Assembly: GCF_000510725.1 (NCBI RefSeq) | Contig: NZ_AZNZ01000007.1 | Span: 62,001-126,000 of the forward strand | Reading direction: 5' to 3' | DNA length: 64,000 nucleotides | DNA from: Pseudoxanthomonas sp. J31 | GTDB lineage: Bacteria > Pseudomonadota > Gammaproteobacteria > Xanthomonadales > Xanthomonadaceae | Shown here: positions 42,754 through 53,069 of the stretch, in pieces | How positions within the stretch are numbered: position 1 is the first letter of the stretch | Layout: every line of letters begins with the position of its first letter | Translations under genes and position numbers: made by a program | The notes under the pieces: model-generated | What the model was told of the DNA's origin: nothing | The model's input: only the letters and a program-made list of their open reading frames with translations | The model's database searches: none

Positions 42754-44514
42754 TCAGGGCACGGCTTCGGCCGCGCGCACCAGGCGCACCTCGGCCTTGC
42801 CCACCGGGTTGCGCGGGTCGGTTCCGCCCTGCAGCGCGTTGCCGCGGCGATCCCACATCACCGTCTGCAGGTTGCCCCAGAAGTGGCTGGAGGCGCCGCT
42901 GGAGACCTCGCCGTCCGGCAGGTCCAGGGTGTGGCCCATGGCGCGCAGGCGCGCGGCCACCTCCGGGCTGAATGCGCCGGTCTCGGCCTCGACCACGTCC
43001 GGCTGCCACTGGTGGTGGTAGCGCGGCAGCGCCGCCACCGCCTGCGCGTCCAGGCCGTCGGCGTAGCCGAGCACGCCCAGCAGGACCATGGTGATGATGC
43101 GGCTGCCGCCCGGGGTGCCCAGCACCGCCACGCGGTCCGGCGAAACCATGAAAGTCGGGGTCATCGAGCTGAGCGGGCGCTTGCCCGGCTCCGGCGCGTT
43201 GGCCTCGTAGCCCATCACGCCGAAGGCGTTGGGCTGGCCCGGCAGCAGGGCGAAGTCGTCCATCTCGTTGTTCAGCAGCACGCCGGTGCCCGGCGGCACC
43301 AGGCCCGAGCCGAACAGCAGGTTCACCGTCTGCGTGACCGCGGCGCGGTTGCCCTCGGCGTCGATGATCGAGAAGTGGGTGGTCTCCTCGTCCTCCAGCG
43401 GCGTGGGCAGGCCGGAGAACACGTCGCTGGGGGTGGCCTTCTGCGGATTGATGGTGGAGCGCAGGCCGGCGGCGTAGTCGCGGCTGGCCAGCACTTCCAC
43501 CGGCACGTGCACGAAGCCAGGATCGCCCAGGTAGAAGGTGCGGTCGCGGAAGGCGCGGCGCATCGACTCGATGGTCAGGTGGGCGCGCTGCGCCGGGTCC
43601 AGGCTGGACAGGTTCCAGCCGGCCAGCACCTGCAGCATCTGCGCCAGGGCCACGCCGCCGGAGGACGGCGGCGGCGCGGTCACGATCTCCCAGCCGCGGT
43701 ACCAGAAGCGCAGCGGCTCGCGCTCGTGCACCTGGTAGCTGGCCAGCTCCTCGGCGGTCCACTGCCCGCCCTCGGCGCGCACGCCGGCCAGCAGCTTCTT
43801 CGCCACCGGGCCGCGGTAGAAACCGTCGAAGCCGCGCTCGGCCAGCGCCTCCAGGGTGCGCGCCAGGTCGGGCTGGCGCAGCAGCTGGCCCTCCACCGGC
43901 GGCTTGCCGCCGGCCAGGAACACGGCGCGGGTGCCAGGATAGCGCTCCATCACCTGGCGCCGCGCGGCGTATCCACGCTCCAGCCGCGCGTACACCGGGA
44001 AGCCCTCGCGCGCCAGGCGGATCGCCGGCGCCAGGCTGGTCTTCAGCGGCAGCCGGCCGTACTTCTCCGCCACGTGCACCAGGCCCGCCGGCAGGCCGGG
44101 GATGGCGGCCGACCACGGACCGTTCTGGGAACGGTCGCGGTCGAGCTTGCCGTTGGCGTCGCGGTAGCGCTCGGGGGTGGCCGCCGCCGGCGCGGTCTCG
44201 CGCGCGTCGACGAACACATCGCGGCCGCTGGCCGCGTCGTGCAGCAGGAAGAAGCCGCCGCCGCCGAGGCCGGAACTGATCGGCTCGACCACCGACAGCG
44301 CGGCCGAGACCGCGACCGCCGCGTCGAACGCGTTGCCACCCTGCTCCAGCACCTCGAAGCCGGCGGCGGTGGCCAGCTCGTGCGCGCTGGCGATGGCCGC
44401 GCCCGGCGGGCGCGCCGCCTGCGGCGCGTCGCCGCCATCGGCGGCCAGGAGCGCGGCCGGGGCCGCGGACAGGAACAGGAACGCCAGTGCCAGCAGGCGC
44501 GCGCTCAGCCTCAT
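42754..44514 (-). CDS. ggt: gamma-glutamyltranspeptidase
   Basis: This 586-residue periplasmic precursor has a signal peptide (LLALAFLFLSAAPAALLAADGG). It cuts itself before the catalytic threonine in LEDEETTHFSIIDAEGN (about residue 380) to give large and small subunits. Further signatures are SSGLGGGGFFLLHD, the APPPSSGGVALAQML loop, NNEMDDFALLPG and the oxyanion region KRPLSSMTPTFMVSPD. It degrades glutathione and transfers gamma-glutamyl groups. ATG 44514 overlaps the ferredoxin stop by 4 bases. Confidence 0.97.
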   Translation of the reverse strand: MRLSARLLALAFLFLSAAPAALLAADGGDAPQAARPPGAAIASAHELATAAGFEVLEQGGNAFDAAVAVSAALSVVEPISSGLGGGGFFLLHDAASGRDVFVDARETAPAAATPERYRDANGKLDRDRSQNGPWSAAIPGLPAGLVHVAEKYGRLPLKTSLAPAIRLAREGFPVYARLERGYAARRQVMERYPGTRAVFLAGGKPPVEGQLLRQPDLARTLEALAERGFDGFYRGPVAKKLLAGVRAEGGQWTAEELASYQVHEREPLRFWYRGWEIVTAPPPSSGGVALAQMLQVLAGWNLSSLDPAQRAHLTIESMRRAFRDRTFYLGDPGFVHVPVEVLASRDYAAGLRSTINPQKATPSDVFSGLPTPLEDEETTHFSIIDAEGNRAAVTQTVNLLFGSGLVPPGTGVLLNNEMDDFALLPGQPNAFGVMGYEANAPEPGKRPLSSMTPTFMVSPDRVAVLGTPGGSRIITMVLLGVLGYADGLDAQAVAALPRYHHQWQPDVVEAETGAFSPEVAARLRAMGHTLDLPDGEVSSGASSHFWGNLQTVMWDRRGNALQGGTDPRNPVGKAEVRLVRAAEAVP

Positions 44515-44792
44515 GGTGCAGCCTCCGGGGCATACAGTTCCGGATGCTCGCGCTGCAGGCGCCGCAGCTTCTCCAGCAGCGCCTCCTGGCTTTCCGGATG
44601 GTCGGGGTCTGGGTCGATGCACTCGACCGGGCATACCGCCACGCACTGCGGCTCGTCGAAATGGCCGACGCACTCGGTGCAGCGCGCCGGGTCGATCACG
44701 TAGATCGTCTCGCCCATCGAGATGGCCTGGTTGGGGCAGGCCGGCTCGCAGACATCGCAGTTGACGCAGAATTCGTTGATCTTCAGTGACAT
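44511..44792 (-). CDS. 2x[4Fe-4S] ferredoxin, YfhL family
   Basis: This 93-residue protein begins with two cysteine clusters: CVNCDVCEPACPNQAI (residues ~9-24) and CTECVGHFDEPQCVAVCPVECI (with the eight-residue insertion typical of the YfhL/Alvin ferredoxins). The C-terminal helix (ESQEALLEKLRRLQREHPEL) is also typical. It carries low-potential electrons, and in many proteobacteria lies near coaD, as it does here. It is coupled to ggt by a 4-base overlap. Confidence 0.96.
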   Translation of the reverse strand: MSLKINEFCVNCDVCEPACPNQAISMGETIYVIDPARCTECVGHFDEPQCVAVCPVECIDPDPDHPESQEALLEKLRRLQREHPELYAPEAAP

Positions 44793-44903
44793 CGCACAGC
44801 GGTCCGGGGCATGGCCGGGGTACCTGGCGGCACCGGCCCCGCGTGGGCAGGGAGACCTTCCCGCCGGCGCCCGGCCGCGTGGCCGCGGCCGGGCTCGGGG
44901 AAA

Positions 44904-45410
44904 TTACTTGGCCTCGACGAAGACGTAGTCGGCACCGGTCGGCGCGACCACGGCGTGCACGCGCGGGTTGTCCGAGGCGTCGCCGATGAACACGATGCGC
45001 ACGCCCTTCAGCGAGTCCGGCTGCACGTCGGCGAACGCGGTCTCGATCAGGCCGGCCATGCGCGAGGACGCCGGCGAGCCGAAGGCCAGCAGGTTGCCCT
45101 TCTGCACGCCGCGCTTCATCGCGGTGGTGGCGGCCTCGACCTGGCGCTCGTACTTGGCCTCGAACTCCGGATCCGACTCCGGCGGCAGGTAGTACAGGAA
45201 CGGGTTGTTGGTGATGGTGCCCATGTTCTCCTGCACCACCTGCGGCAGGTAGGCCTTCCAGCCGGCGTCGTCGTCGCGGGCCGGGGCGGCCAGCTTCTTC
45301 GCCTCGGTGGCCTCGTTGGCCACCGCCTCTTCCTTGTTGCCGCAGCCGGCCAGCAGCAGCGGGGACGCCACCAGGCTGGCGAGCAGGAGCGCGCGCATCG
45401 TCTTGTTCAT
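44904..45410 (-). CDS. hypothetical lipoprotein
   Basis: This 168-residue protein has a clear lipobox (SPLLLAGCGNKEE). The mature domain includes AGWKAYLPQVVQENMGTITNNPFLYYLPPESD and GVRIVFIGDASDNPRVHAVV (given in pieces), ending ADYVFVEAK. The family is common in Xanthomonadaceae between coaD and the ferredoxin gene, but I know of no assigned function. It should sit in the periplasmic face of a membrane. Confidence 0.85.
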   Translation of the reverse strand: MNKTMRALLLASLVASPLLLAGCGNKEEAVANEATEAKKLAAPARDDDAGWKAYLPQVVQENMGTITNNPFLYYLPPESDPEFEAKYERQVEAATTAMKRGVQKGNLLAFGSPASSRMAGLIETAFADVQPDSLKGVRIVFIGDASDNPRVHAVVAPTGADYVFVEAK

Positions 45411-45438
45411 CAGGAAATCCTCCCTTGGGTTCGTAAAG

Positions 45439-46595
<1,157 letters not shown>

Positions 46596-46678
46596 GGACG
46601 GGGCCGGCGGCGGCCGGTTTCAGAAGCTGTGACGGGGTGCGGTGCTAGCATGTGCACATTCTCCGACATCCCTGCGAA

Positions 46679-47917
46679 ATGGTCAGTTTCTTCCGCCGAA
46701 AGAAGCCCGAAAGCGCCCCTGCCACGCCATCCGGAAGCCGCTTCAGCGCCGAAGAGCTCGCCGCCGCGTTCCCCCAGGCCCCGAACGCCGCCACTCCGGC
46801 AGCCCCCGCCGAGGTCCCGGCACCCGTGCCCGCCGCGCCGGAGGCGACCGGCGGCGATGCCGTCGACCCGGCGGCTGGCGCCACCCCGGTGGCCCCTGCA
46901 GTGGTGGAACAGGCGCCGGCCGGCGAGGCCGTCGTGGTGCCCGCCGAAGCCGGCACGCCGGTGGACGGCGGCGCCGCCGTGCAGCCGGCGGCCGCGCCCG
47001 GGCGCATGGGTTGGCGCGAGCGCCTGCGCAACAGCGCCTTTGCGCGCAGCATCGGCGGCCTGTTCTCGCGCAACCCGAAGCTCGACGACGACCTGCTGGA
47101 CGAGATCGAGACCGCCCTGCTCACCGCCGACGTCGGCGTCACCGCCACCACCGCACTGGTGGAGGGGCTGCGCAAGCGCATGAAGGCGCGTGAGTTCGCC
47201 GACTCGGCCGCGCTGCTGGCGGCGCTGCGCGCCGAGCTGGTGGCGATGCTGAAGCCGGTGTCGGTGCCGCTGCAGATCGACCCGGCCACCCGCCCGTTCG
47301 TGCTGCTGACCGTGGGCGTCAATGGCGTGGGCAAGACCACCACCATCGGCAAGCTCGCCCGCCGCTTCAAGGACGAAGGCCGCAGCCTGATGCTGGCTGC
47401 CGGCGACACCTTCCGCGCCGCGGCCGTGGCCCAGCTGCAGGCCTGGGGCGAGCGCAACGGCGTGACCGTGATCGCGCAAGGCCAGAACGCCGATGCCGCC
47501 TCGGTGGCCTACGACGCACTGCAGGCGGCGAAGGCGCGCGGCACCCAGGTGCTGATCGCCGATACCGCCGGCCGCCTGCACACCCAGGTCGGACTGATGA
47601 ACGAGCTGGGCAAGATCAAGCGCGTGCTGCAGAAGCTGGACCCGGCCGCGCCGCACGAGGTGCTGATGGTGATCGACGGCACCACCGGCCAGAACGCGCT
47701 CAACCAGCTGCGCCAGTTCAATGCCGCCGTCGGCGTGACCGGCCTGGTGGTGACCAAGCTCGACGGCACCGCCAAGGGCGGCGTGGTGTTCGCCCTGGCG
47801 CGCGAGTTCGGCATCCCGATCCGCTTCGCCGGCATCGGCGAGCGCCCGGAGGACCTGCGCGTGTTCGATCCGGACGCCTTCGTCGACGCGCTGCTGCCCG
47901 AGGCGCTGGGCGCCTGA
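46679..47917 (+). CDS. ftsY: signal recognition particle receptor FtsY
   Basis: This 412-residue SRP GTPase docks ribosome-SRP complexes at the inner membrane. The N-terminal ~115 residues are a variable, Ala/Pro-rich A-domain that starts MVSFFRRKK. The NG domain follows: GVNGVGKTTTIGKLARRFKDEG (P-loop), AGDTFRAAAVAQLQ, IADTAGRLHTQVGLMNEL, TKLDGTAKGGVVF and GIGERPEDLRVFDPDAFVDAL. The ATG at 46679 begins with the basic membrane-contact motif and is preferred to a GTG at 46652. Confidence 0.97.
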   Translation: MVSFFRRKKPESAPATPSGSRFSAEELAAAFPQAPNAATPAAPAEVPAPVPAAPEATGGDAVDPAAGATPVAPAVVEQAPAGEAVVVPAEAGTPVDGGAAVQPAAAPGRMGWRERLRNSAFARSIGGLFSRNPKLDDDLLDEIETALLTADVGVTATTALVEGLRKRMKAREFADSAALLAALRAELVAMLKPVSVPLQIDPATRPFVLLTVGVNGVGKTTTIGKLARRFKDEGRSLMLAAGDTFRAAAVAQLQAWGERNGVTVIAQGQNADAASVAYDALQAAKARGTQVLIADTAGRLHTQVGLMNELGKIKRVLQKLDPAAPHEVLMVIDGTTGQNALNQLRQFNAAVGVTGLVVTKLDGTAKGGVVFALAREFGIPIRFAGIGERPEDLRVFDPDAFVDALLPEALGA

Positions 47918-48001
47918 GCCCGCGCATGCACGCTGCGACCGCGAGCGCGGGACGGGCGCCTGCCTGCCCCGCCGTGCGCGCCATCGCGCAGGAGCCGCGC
48001 C

Positions 48002-49063
48002 GTGGCCGCTGAGACGCCCGACCGCTTCGTCGCACCGCTGCTAGCCTGGTTCGACCGCCACGGCCGCCACGACCTGCCCTGGCAGCACCCGCGCACGCCC
48101 TACCGGGTGTGGCTGTCGGAAATCATGCTGCAGCAGACCCAGGTGGCCACGGTCATCCCGTACTTCCTGCGCTTCGTCGACAGCTTCCCCACCCTGCCCG
48201 ACCTGGCCGCCGCCTCCACCGACCAGGTGATGGCGCACTGGGCCGGCCTGGGCTACTACGCCCGCGCCCGCAACCTGCACGCAGCCGCGCAGCGTTGCGT
48301 CGAACTGCATGGCGGCGACCTGCCGCGCGACTTCGAGGCCCTGCTGGCCCTGCCCGGGATCGGCCGCAGCACCGCCGGCGCGATCCTGGCCCAGGCCTGG
48401 GGCGATCCGTTCCCGATCCTGGACGGCAACGTCAAGCGCGTGCTGGCGCGCTGGCACGGCATCCACGGCTGGCCCGGCACGCCGGCGGTGGAGAAACGGA
48501 TGTGGGCGCTGGCCGCCGACCACGTGCGCCACGTCCCGGCCGGACGCATGGCCGACTACACCCAGGCGCAGATGGATTTCGGCGCCACCCAGTGCACCCG
48601 CGCCGCGCCGGCCTGCCTGGCCTGTCCGCTGGCCGGCGGCTGCACCGCCCTGCGCGAAGGCCTGGTCGACGCCCTGCCCACCCCGCGCCCGGGCAAGACC
48701 CTGCCCGAACGCGAGGCAATCGCCCTGCTGCTGGAGGATGCCGAGGGCCGCCTGCTGCTGCAGCGGCGCCCGTCCACCGGGATCTGGGCCTCGCTGTGGA
48801 CCCTGCCGCAGGCGGAAACCGAGGCCGAGCTGCGCGAATGGTTCGGGCGCGAGCTGGACGGCGACTTCGACGCCGCCGAAGCCCTGCCGGCCATCGTCCA
48901 CACCTTCAGCCACTACCGCCTGCACCTGCAGCCGATGCGCCTGCGCAAGGTCGCCCCGCGCGCCCGCGTGGGCGACAATGAGGCCCAGCGCTGGGTGGCG
49001 CGGGCGGAACTGGCCGGACTCGGCCTGCCCGCGCCCATCCGCAAGCTGCTCGACTCACTCTGA
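48002..49063 (+). CDS. mutY: adenine DNA glycosylase MutY
   Basis: This 353-residue repair enzyme removes adenine opposite 8-oxoguanine. It shows [19 protein letters not shown], the helix-hairpin-helix [16 protein letters not shown] with the catalytic Asp in [10 protein letters not shown], the 4Fe-4S cluster [17 protein letters not shown] (C-x6-C-x2-C-x5-C), and a C-terminal NUDIX-like domain that reads 8-oxoG. GTG start. yggX follows 14 bases later, the classic mutY-yggX pair. Confidence 0.97.
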   Translation: MAAETPDRFVAPLLAWFDRHGRHDLPWQHPRTPYRVWLSEIMLQQTQVATVIPYFLRFVDSFPTLPDLAAASTDQVMAHWAGLGYYARARNLHAAAQRCVELHGGDLPRDFEALLALPGIGRSTAGAILAQAWGDPFPILDGNVKRVLARWHGIHGWPGTPAVEKRMWALAADHVRHVPAGRMADYTQAQMDFGATQCTRAAPACLACPLAGGCTALREGLVDALPTPRPGKTLPEREAIALLLEDAEGRLLLQRRPSTGIWASLWTLPQAETEAELREWFGRELDGDFDAAEALPAIVHTFSHYRLHLQPMRLRKVAPRARVGDNEAQRWVARAELAGLGLPAPIRKLLDSL

Positions 49064-49077
49064 AGCGACCAACGCCC

Positions 49078-49353
49078 ATGTCCCGCACGATCTTCTGCCA
49101 GTACGAACAACGCGAGGCCGAGGGCCTGGATTTCATCCCCTGGCCTGGCGAGCTGGGCAAGCGCATCCACGCCCACATCGGCAAGAACGCCTGGAACGCC
49201 TGGCTGGCGCACCAGACCATGCTGATCAACGAGAACCGGCTGTCGCCGCGCGACCCGCAGCACCGCGCCTTCCTCGAGCAGCAGATGGAGAAGTTCCTGT
49301 TCGGTGGCGATGCCGAGAAGCCGGCCGGCTACGTGCCGCCTTCGGCAGGCTGA
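49078..49353 (+). CDS. yggX: Fe(2+)-trafficking protein YggX
   Basis: This 91-residue protein begins [24 protein letters not shown] with the single conserved cysteine, then [24 protein letters not shown] and [10 protein letters not shown]. It protects Fe-S clusters (including that of MutY) against oxidation and may carry iron. Operon with mutY. Confidence 0.96.
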   Translation: MSRTIFCQYEQREAEGLDFIPWPGELGKRIHAHIGKNAWNAWLAHQTMLINENRLSPRDPQHRAFLEQQMEKFLFGGDAEKPAGYVPPSAG

Positions 49354-49400
49354 GCGCCCGCTCCGCGTCGCGCGGGGCCATGCGGCGACACAAACAAAAA

Positions 49401-49419
49401 CCGCGCCCTGGCGGCGCGG
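49401..49419 (-). terminator. intrinsic terminator-like hairpin
   Basis: CCGCGCC / GGCGCGG stem with loop CTGGC; on the minus strand followed by TTTTTGTTTG. The nearest minus-strand gene upstream (tRNA-Phe) already has its own terminator, so this one hints at another transcript. Confidence 0.7.
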
Positions 49420-49830
49420 ATCCTGTTAATGCCCCGGCCCGGCGTCCTGCCGGTGGCCTGGTCCTTGCAGAGCGGTCATCCTGTCCTTCGCATGCCGTAA
49501 CTGCCGGGGCACGCGCAGGATGCCAAATCCGGCAAAGCCTGTAAGTCGGGAAACCTTGCGTCGTGGGGTAGGAAAAAACCTACACGCGCGGCAACGCGCT
49601 CGGCATTCCAGGGTACCGGGCGGTACGGACGGGCGCCATCTGCAGCCCGCGGACCCGATGCTCGCGCGCAGCCCATGAAGAATGCGTCGGCAACCGCGGG
49701 CACATGCGTGGCCGTCGGTGGACAGTCCGCTTACCGGGATAGCGACGCGCGGAGCGATTCCTTTAACCGCGGCGCGAGGCGTGCGTGGCGGCCGGGCCAT
49801 CGGCGCGGCCTGGCGGAAGCCGGAAACAGA

Positions 49831-49852
49831 AAACGGACCCGAAGGTCCGTTT
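49831..49852 (-). terminator. terminator of tRNA-Phe
   Basis: AAACGGACC / GGTCCGTTT stem with CGAA loop, 31 bases past the tRNA end on the minus strand; it ends in the T-rich TTTTCTG stretch. Confidence 0.75.
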
Positions 49853-49882
49853 GCGGCGAAGCCCATGCAGGCTTCCGAAGGA

Positions 49883-49958
49883 TGGTGGCCGGGGAGGGAA
49901 TCGAACCCCCGACACGGGGATTTTCAATCCCCTGCTCTACCAACTGAGCTACCCGGCC
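49883..49958 (-). tRNA. tRNA-Phe (GAA)
   Basis: A 76-nucleotide cloverleaf on the minus strand, starting GGCCGGGTAGCTCAGTTGGT and ending with an encoded CCA. The anticodon loop is TTGAAAA flanked by GGGGA/TCCCC, so the anticodon is GAA. The acceptor stem GGCCGGG pairs with CCCGGCC, and the T-loop is GTTCGATTC. Confidence 0.97.
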
Positions 49959-50113
49959 ATCTGCGCTGCGGCTTGGCCGCTGCGAGGGGCGGCATCATAA
50001 CGGGCCTTTCGCGATCCGACAAGCATCCCGTTCGATGAACGTGCATCGGCCCCGCCCTTGCCGCATCCGCGGCCTGCGTCATGATGGGGTTACGTCCACT
50101 TGCGGAGCTTGCA

Positions 50114-50566
50114 ATGAAACGGAAACGGACATGCCTTGCGGCCCTGCTGGCCACGGCCCTGCTTTCCGCCTGCGCCGGCACCCCGCGCATGAGCGACGCC
50201 GAACGCCTGCAACTGCACCGTTCGCACGCGGGCGAGCCGGTGCCCGGCTTCCACCTGCCCGGCCAGCTCAACGGCTGGACCGCGCTGGGCGACGAGGCGC
50301 TGGTGGTCTGGACCCGGCCGCGCGAGGCCTGGCTGCTGGAGCTGGCCGGCCCGTGCAACGACCTGCGCCATGCCACCGCGTTGTCCCTCACCAGCACCGG
50401 CTCGCGCGTGCAGGCGCGCTTCGACAGTGTCCTGCCGCTGGGCCCGATGGTCGGTCAGGTGGGCCGGGTCCCGTGCCGGATCGAAACCATCCGCCCGCTG
50501 GACACCGCCGCGCTCCGGCAGGCCGGGGACGCCCTGCGCGAGGCCCGGATCGAGGCGCGGGACTAG
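50114..50566 (+). CDS. DUF6491-like lipoprotein
   Basis: This 150-residue protein has a lipoprotein signal ending LLSACAGTP. The mature region has LNGWTALGDEALVVWTRPREAWLLEL, then GPCNDLRHATALSLTSTGSRVQARFDSV and a final CRIETIRPLD (in pieces). The paired cysteines and the VVWTRP-LL-GPC-DLR pattern match the DUF6491 family of xanthomonad envelope proteins. No function is known. Confidence 0.85.
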   Translation: MKRKRTCLAALLATALLSACAGTPRMSDAERLQLHRSHAGEPVPGFHLPGQLNGWTALGDEALVVWTRPREAWLLELAGPCNDLRHATALSLTSTGSRVQARFDSVLPLGPMVGQVGRVPCRIETIRPLDTAALRQAGDALREARIEARD

Positions 50567-50706
50567 CGCCACCAGGATGGCGGCGCGTGGCCGCTTTTCC
50601 TATACGCCGCCTCGCCGATCCCTGATTGCCAGGCCCACGGCGAGGCGGCAAAGTGCGCCGGTGCAGGGGACGGCAAGACCGCGGGGAGCGGAGGGGGCCC
50701 TGTCGC

Positions 50707-50916
50707 ATGGACTGCAGACGACTGACCGTTCAGAAGGACCATAGGGGGTGCGTCCTGTTCGACGGCGACCACCCCATTACTTCCTTTCCATCCATCGGCA
50801 AGGCGCTGGAACTGGCGCGCACCCTCGCCGTGGCCCACCACCTGCGCGCCGGGCCTCCGCTGGTAGTGGAGGTCCGCCACTACGGCCGGCACCCGCGGCG
50901 GGTCCGCCTCGACTGA
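50707..50916 (+). CDS. small hypothetical protein
   Basis: A 69-residue frame: MDCRRLTVQKDHRGCVLFDG, then a helix SFPSIGKALELARTLAVAHHL and a closing strand PPLVVEVRHYGRHPRRVRLD. The strand-helix-strand layout is like DUF2188-type small proteins. No clear ribosome site. It lies alone between two unrelated genes. Confidence 0.55.
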   Translation: MDCRRLTVQKDHRGCVLFDGDHPITSFPSIGKALELARTLAVAHHLRAGPPLVVEVRHYGRHPRRVRLD

Positions 50917-51172
50917 GGCCAGCGCATCCGCCCGGGAGGGCAGCGCGGCGCCCTGCGCCACGGCCTGCGCGCACCTGCCCGCGCAGGGCTTCGCCGACGC
51001 CGGCCCGGGCCGGCGTGCCCCCGGCAACCACCACGGCATGGGGACGTGCGCCCACGCGCCCGGCAGCGGCGCCGAATGCGCCGCGCGAGGCACCTCCGCG
51101 CGCGGCAGCGCAACAACGGCCTCTTGCGGCGTCGGTGCTAGCATCCGGCCCAGCCGCGCCCCAGGAGACCGC

Positions 51173-51760
51173 ATGCGCTTCCTCGTCCTGACCACGCTGC
51201 TGCTGTGCGCCGGCCTGGTGCCCGCCCTGGCCCAGGAACGTCCACGGGTGGTGCCGGTCGAGACCCTGGACCTGACCCGCTACGCCGGCCACTGGCACGA
51301 GATCGCGCGCTTGCCGGTCTCGCACCAGCGCCGCTGTGCCAGCGACGCCACCGCGCACTACACCCTGCGCAGCGATGGCCGCATCGGCGTGCGCAACGCC
51401 TGCCGCACCCGGGAAGGCGAATACCTGGCGGCCGATGGCGTGGCGCGCCAGGTCGAGGGCCACCCGGCACGGCTGCAGGTGCGCTTCGCCCCGGACTGGC
51501 TGGGCTGGCTGCCGCTGGTCTGGGCCGACTACTGGGTGCTGGCGCTGGATCCGGACTACCAGTGGGCGATGGTCGGTGAGCCCGGGCGCAGGTACCTGTG
51601 GATCCTGGCGCGGGAGCCGTCGATGGACGCGATGCTGTTCGCGCGGCTGAAGGCGGCGGCCGAACGGATGGGCTACGACCTCTCCGAGCTGGTGGTGGCC
51701 GCGCCGCTGCATGGCGGCCAGGCCCCCGGGGACGGCGAAGACGATGCGCAAACCCCGTAA
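51173..51760 (+). CDS. blc: bacterial lipocalin (Blc-like)
   Basis: This 195-residue secreted lipocalin has a signal peptide (LTTLLLCAGLVPALAQ). The family core is visible: VETLDLTRYAGHWHEIARLPV (GxW motif), GRIGVRNACRTREGEY, ARLQVRFAPDWLGWLPLVWADYWVLALDPDYQWAMVG (in pieces) and RYLWILAREPSM. It binds lipids or other hydrophobic molecules, probably at the outer membrane. AGGAG lies upstream of ATG 51173. The C-terminal ~15 residues are an unusual Gly/Asp-rich tail. Confidence 0.93.
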   Translation: MRFLVLTTLLLCAGLVPALAQERPRVVPVETLDLTRYAGHWHEIARLPVSHQRRCASDATAHYTLRSDGRIGVRNACRTREGEYLAADGVARQVEGHPARLQVRFAPDWLGWLPLVWADYWVLALDPDYQWAMVGEPGRRYLWILAREPSMDAMLFARLKAAAERMGYDLSELVVAAPLHGGQAPGDGEDDAQTP

Positions 51761-51788
51761 TATCAGCCGCCCACACGATGGAGGCGGC

Positions 51789-52274
51789 ATGAACTTCCCG
51801 CGACGGTTCCTTCCGGTCCTTGCCCTGGCCTTGGCCATGGCCCTGCTCGCCGGCTGCGGCGGCAAGGTCAAGCGCGTGTCCGCGCCGGCCGCCTCGATCC
51901 AGCAGCTGACGGTGGAGAGCGACGGCAGCTGGACCGTGGACCTGCGCCTGCACAACTACAGCAGCATGTCCATGCGCTTCGAGCGGGTTTCGCTGGCGGT
52001 CAGCGTGGACGAGCACGAGGCCGGCACCCTCGAGGCCACGCCCGCCATCTCCATCGGCCCCTCCGCCGCGGACACGGTGCGCGCCACCCTGCGCCCGCAA
52101 CCGATGGCGCGCCTGGCGGTGGCCGATGCGCTGGCCGGGCGCCGCGCCCTGTCCTACCGCCTGCAGGGCAATGTCAGCGCCACGCCCGAGGAGGCCAGCA
52201 AGCCGCGCAGCTTCGAGCTGGATGCGCGCAGTTCGCTCAATCCCGCGCCCGGCCTGCAGGGCGTGCTGCGCTGA
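51789..52274 (+). CDS. LEA14-like beta-sandwich lipoprotein
   Basis: This 161-residue protein has a clear lipobox (MALLAGCGGKV). The mature part reads IQQLTVESDGSWTVDLRLHNYSSMSMRFERVSLAVSV (in pieces) and then PQPMARLAVADALAG, with a final KPRSFELDARSSLNPAPGL. The strand pattern and HNYSSMSM motif suit a late-embryogenesis-abundant type 2 (LEA14) fold. Function unknown; perhaps stress- or envelope-related. Confidence 0.75.
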   Translation: MNFPRRFLPVLALALAMALLAGCGGKVKRVSAPAASIQQLTVESDGSWTVDLRLHNYSSMSMRFERVSLAVSVDEHEAGTLEATPAISIGPSAADTVRATLRPQPMARLAVADALAGRRALSYRLQGNVSATPEEASKPRSFELDARSSLNPAPGLQGVLR

Positions 52275-52319
52275 GGGCTTGACCCCGACCGTCATCTTTC
52301 GGGTATAAGCTGGAACCCG

Positions 52320-52970
52320 ATGGAGACGGATACGGCGATGCTTGATCCGATCTTCGCCGGGACCCCGGTACCGGCGGACGCGTCCCCTTCGCTCCGAGGC
52401 CTGGCCAACGCGCCGCGCGTGCTCTCGCTGGACGCCCACGGCCGGGCCATGGACTGGATCCACTGGCAGGACGCGACCTGCCTCTACGCACGCGGCGCGG
52501 TCGCCTGGACCTTGGGCCAGCCGTGCATGCGCGTGCACGGCGGCGTCAACCGCGACACCGGCAGCCGCAGCGTGATCGAGCTGCACCCGATCATCGCCAC
52601 CCGCGGCCACGCCCGGGCGCGGGCGCTGGATCCCACCCCGGCGCTGTCCAACGCCGCCCTGTTCGCGCGCGATTCCTACCTGTGCCTGTACTGCGGCCAG
52701 CAGTTCCCGCGGCCGCAGCTGACCCGCGACCACGTCATCCCCCTTTCGCGCGGCGGGCTGGACATCTGGGAGAACGTGGTCAGCGCCTGCTTCCAGTGCA
52801 ACTCGCGCAAGGGCAACCGCACTCCGCACCAGGCCAACATGCCGCTGCTGGCCGTGCCCTACCGCCCGAGCTGGATCGAGCACCTGATCCTGTCCAACCG
52901 CAACATCCTGGCCGACCAGATGGCCTTCCTGCGCGCGCAGCTGCCGCGCCGTTCGCGGCGTCCGGTCTAG
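52320..52970 (+). CDS. HNH endonuclease family protein
   Basis: This 216-residue protein has an N-terminal VLSLDAHGRAMDWIHWQDATCLYARG and a C-terminal HNH domain: YLCLYCGQQFPRPQLTRDHVIPLSRGGLDIWENVVSACFQCNSRKGNRTP (in pieces). It has two CxxC zinc pairs and the DHVIP-GG-N-H-type active site. The layout is that of the widespread housekeeping 'HNH endonuclease' family whose DNA or RNA substrate is not defined. An alternative start is ATG 52338. Confidence 0.9.
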   Translation: METDTAMLDPIFAGTPVPADASPSLRGLANAPRVLSLDAHGRAMDWIHWQDATCLYARGAVAWTLGQPCMRVHGGVNRDTGSRSVIELHPIIATRGHARARALDPTPALSNAALFARDSYLCLYCGQQFPRPQLTRDHVIPLSRGGLDIWENVVSACFQCNSRKGNRTPHQANMPLLAVPYRPSWIEHLILSNRNILADQMAFLRAQLPRRSRRPV

Positions 52971-53069
52971 TCCCGCCCGGCCCACCACCGGGGGCCGCGG
53001 CGCAAGCCTTGCTTGCCCCGTCACGTCCCCGGGGAGGAAAATGGGCCACCGTACGGTTTTCCGGCCCCG

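Larger units (their letters stand above)
49354..49882. ncRNA. intergenic region with possible minus-strand small RNA
   Basis: A 530-base gap with no convincing protein gene. Features: a terminator-like hairpin at 49401-49419 followed on the minus strand by TTTTTGTTTG; a hairpin or operator GTAGG-AAAAAA-CCTAC at 49568-49583 (CGTG lies just outside the left arm and CACG at the right); and the terminator of tRNA-Phe at 49831-49852. A minus-strand transcript starting near 49560 and ending near 49393 would be about 170 nucleotides long. There is no family match from memory. Confidence 0.35.

Noticed and set aside
49426-49866. 146-codon minus-strand frame and other frames across the yggX-tRNA gap
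   Set aside because: They run through the tRNA-Phe terminator and have no ribosome site or domain.
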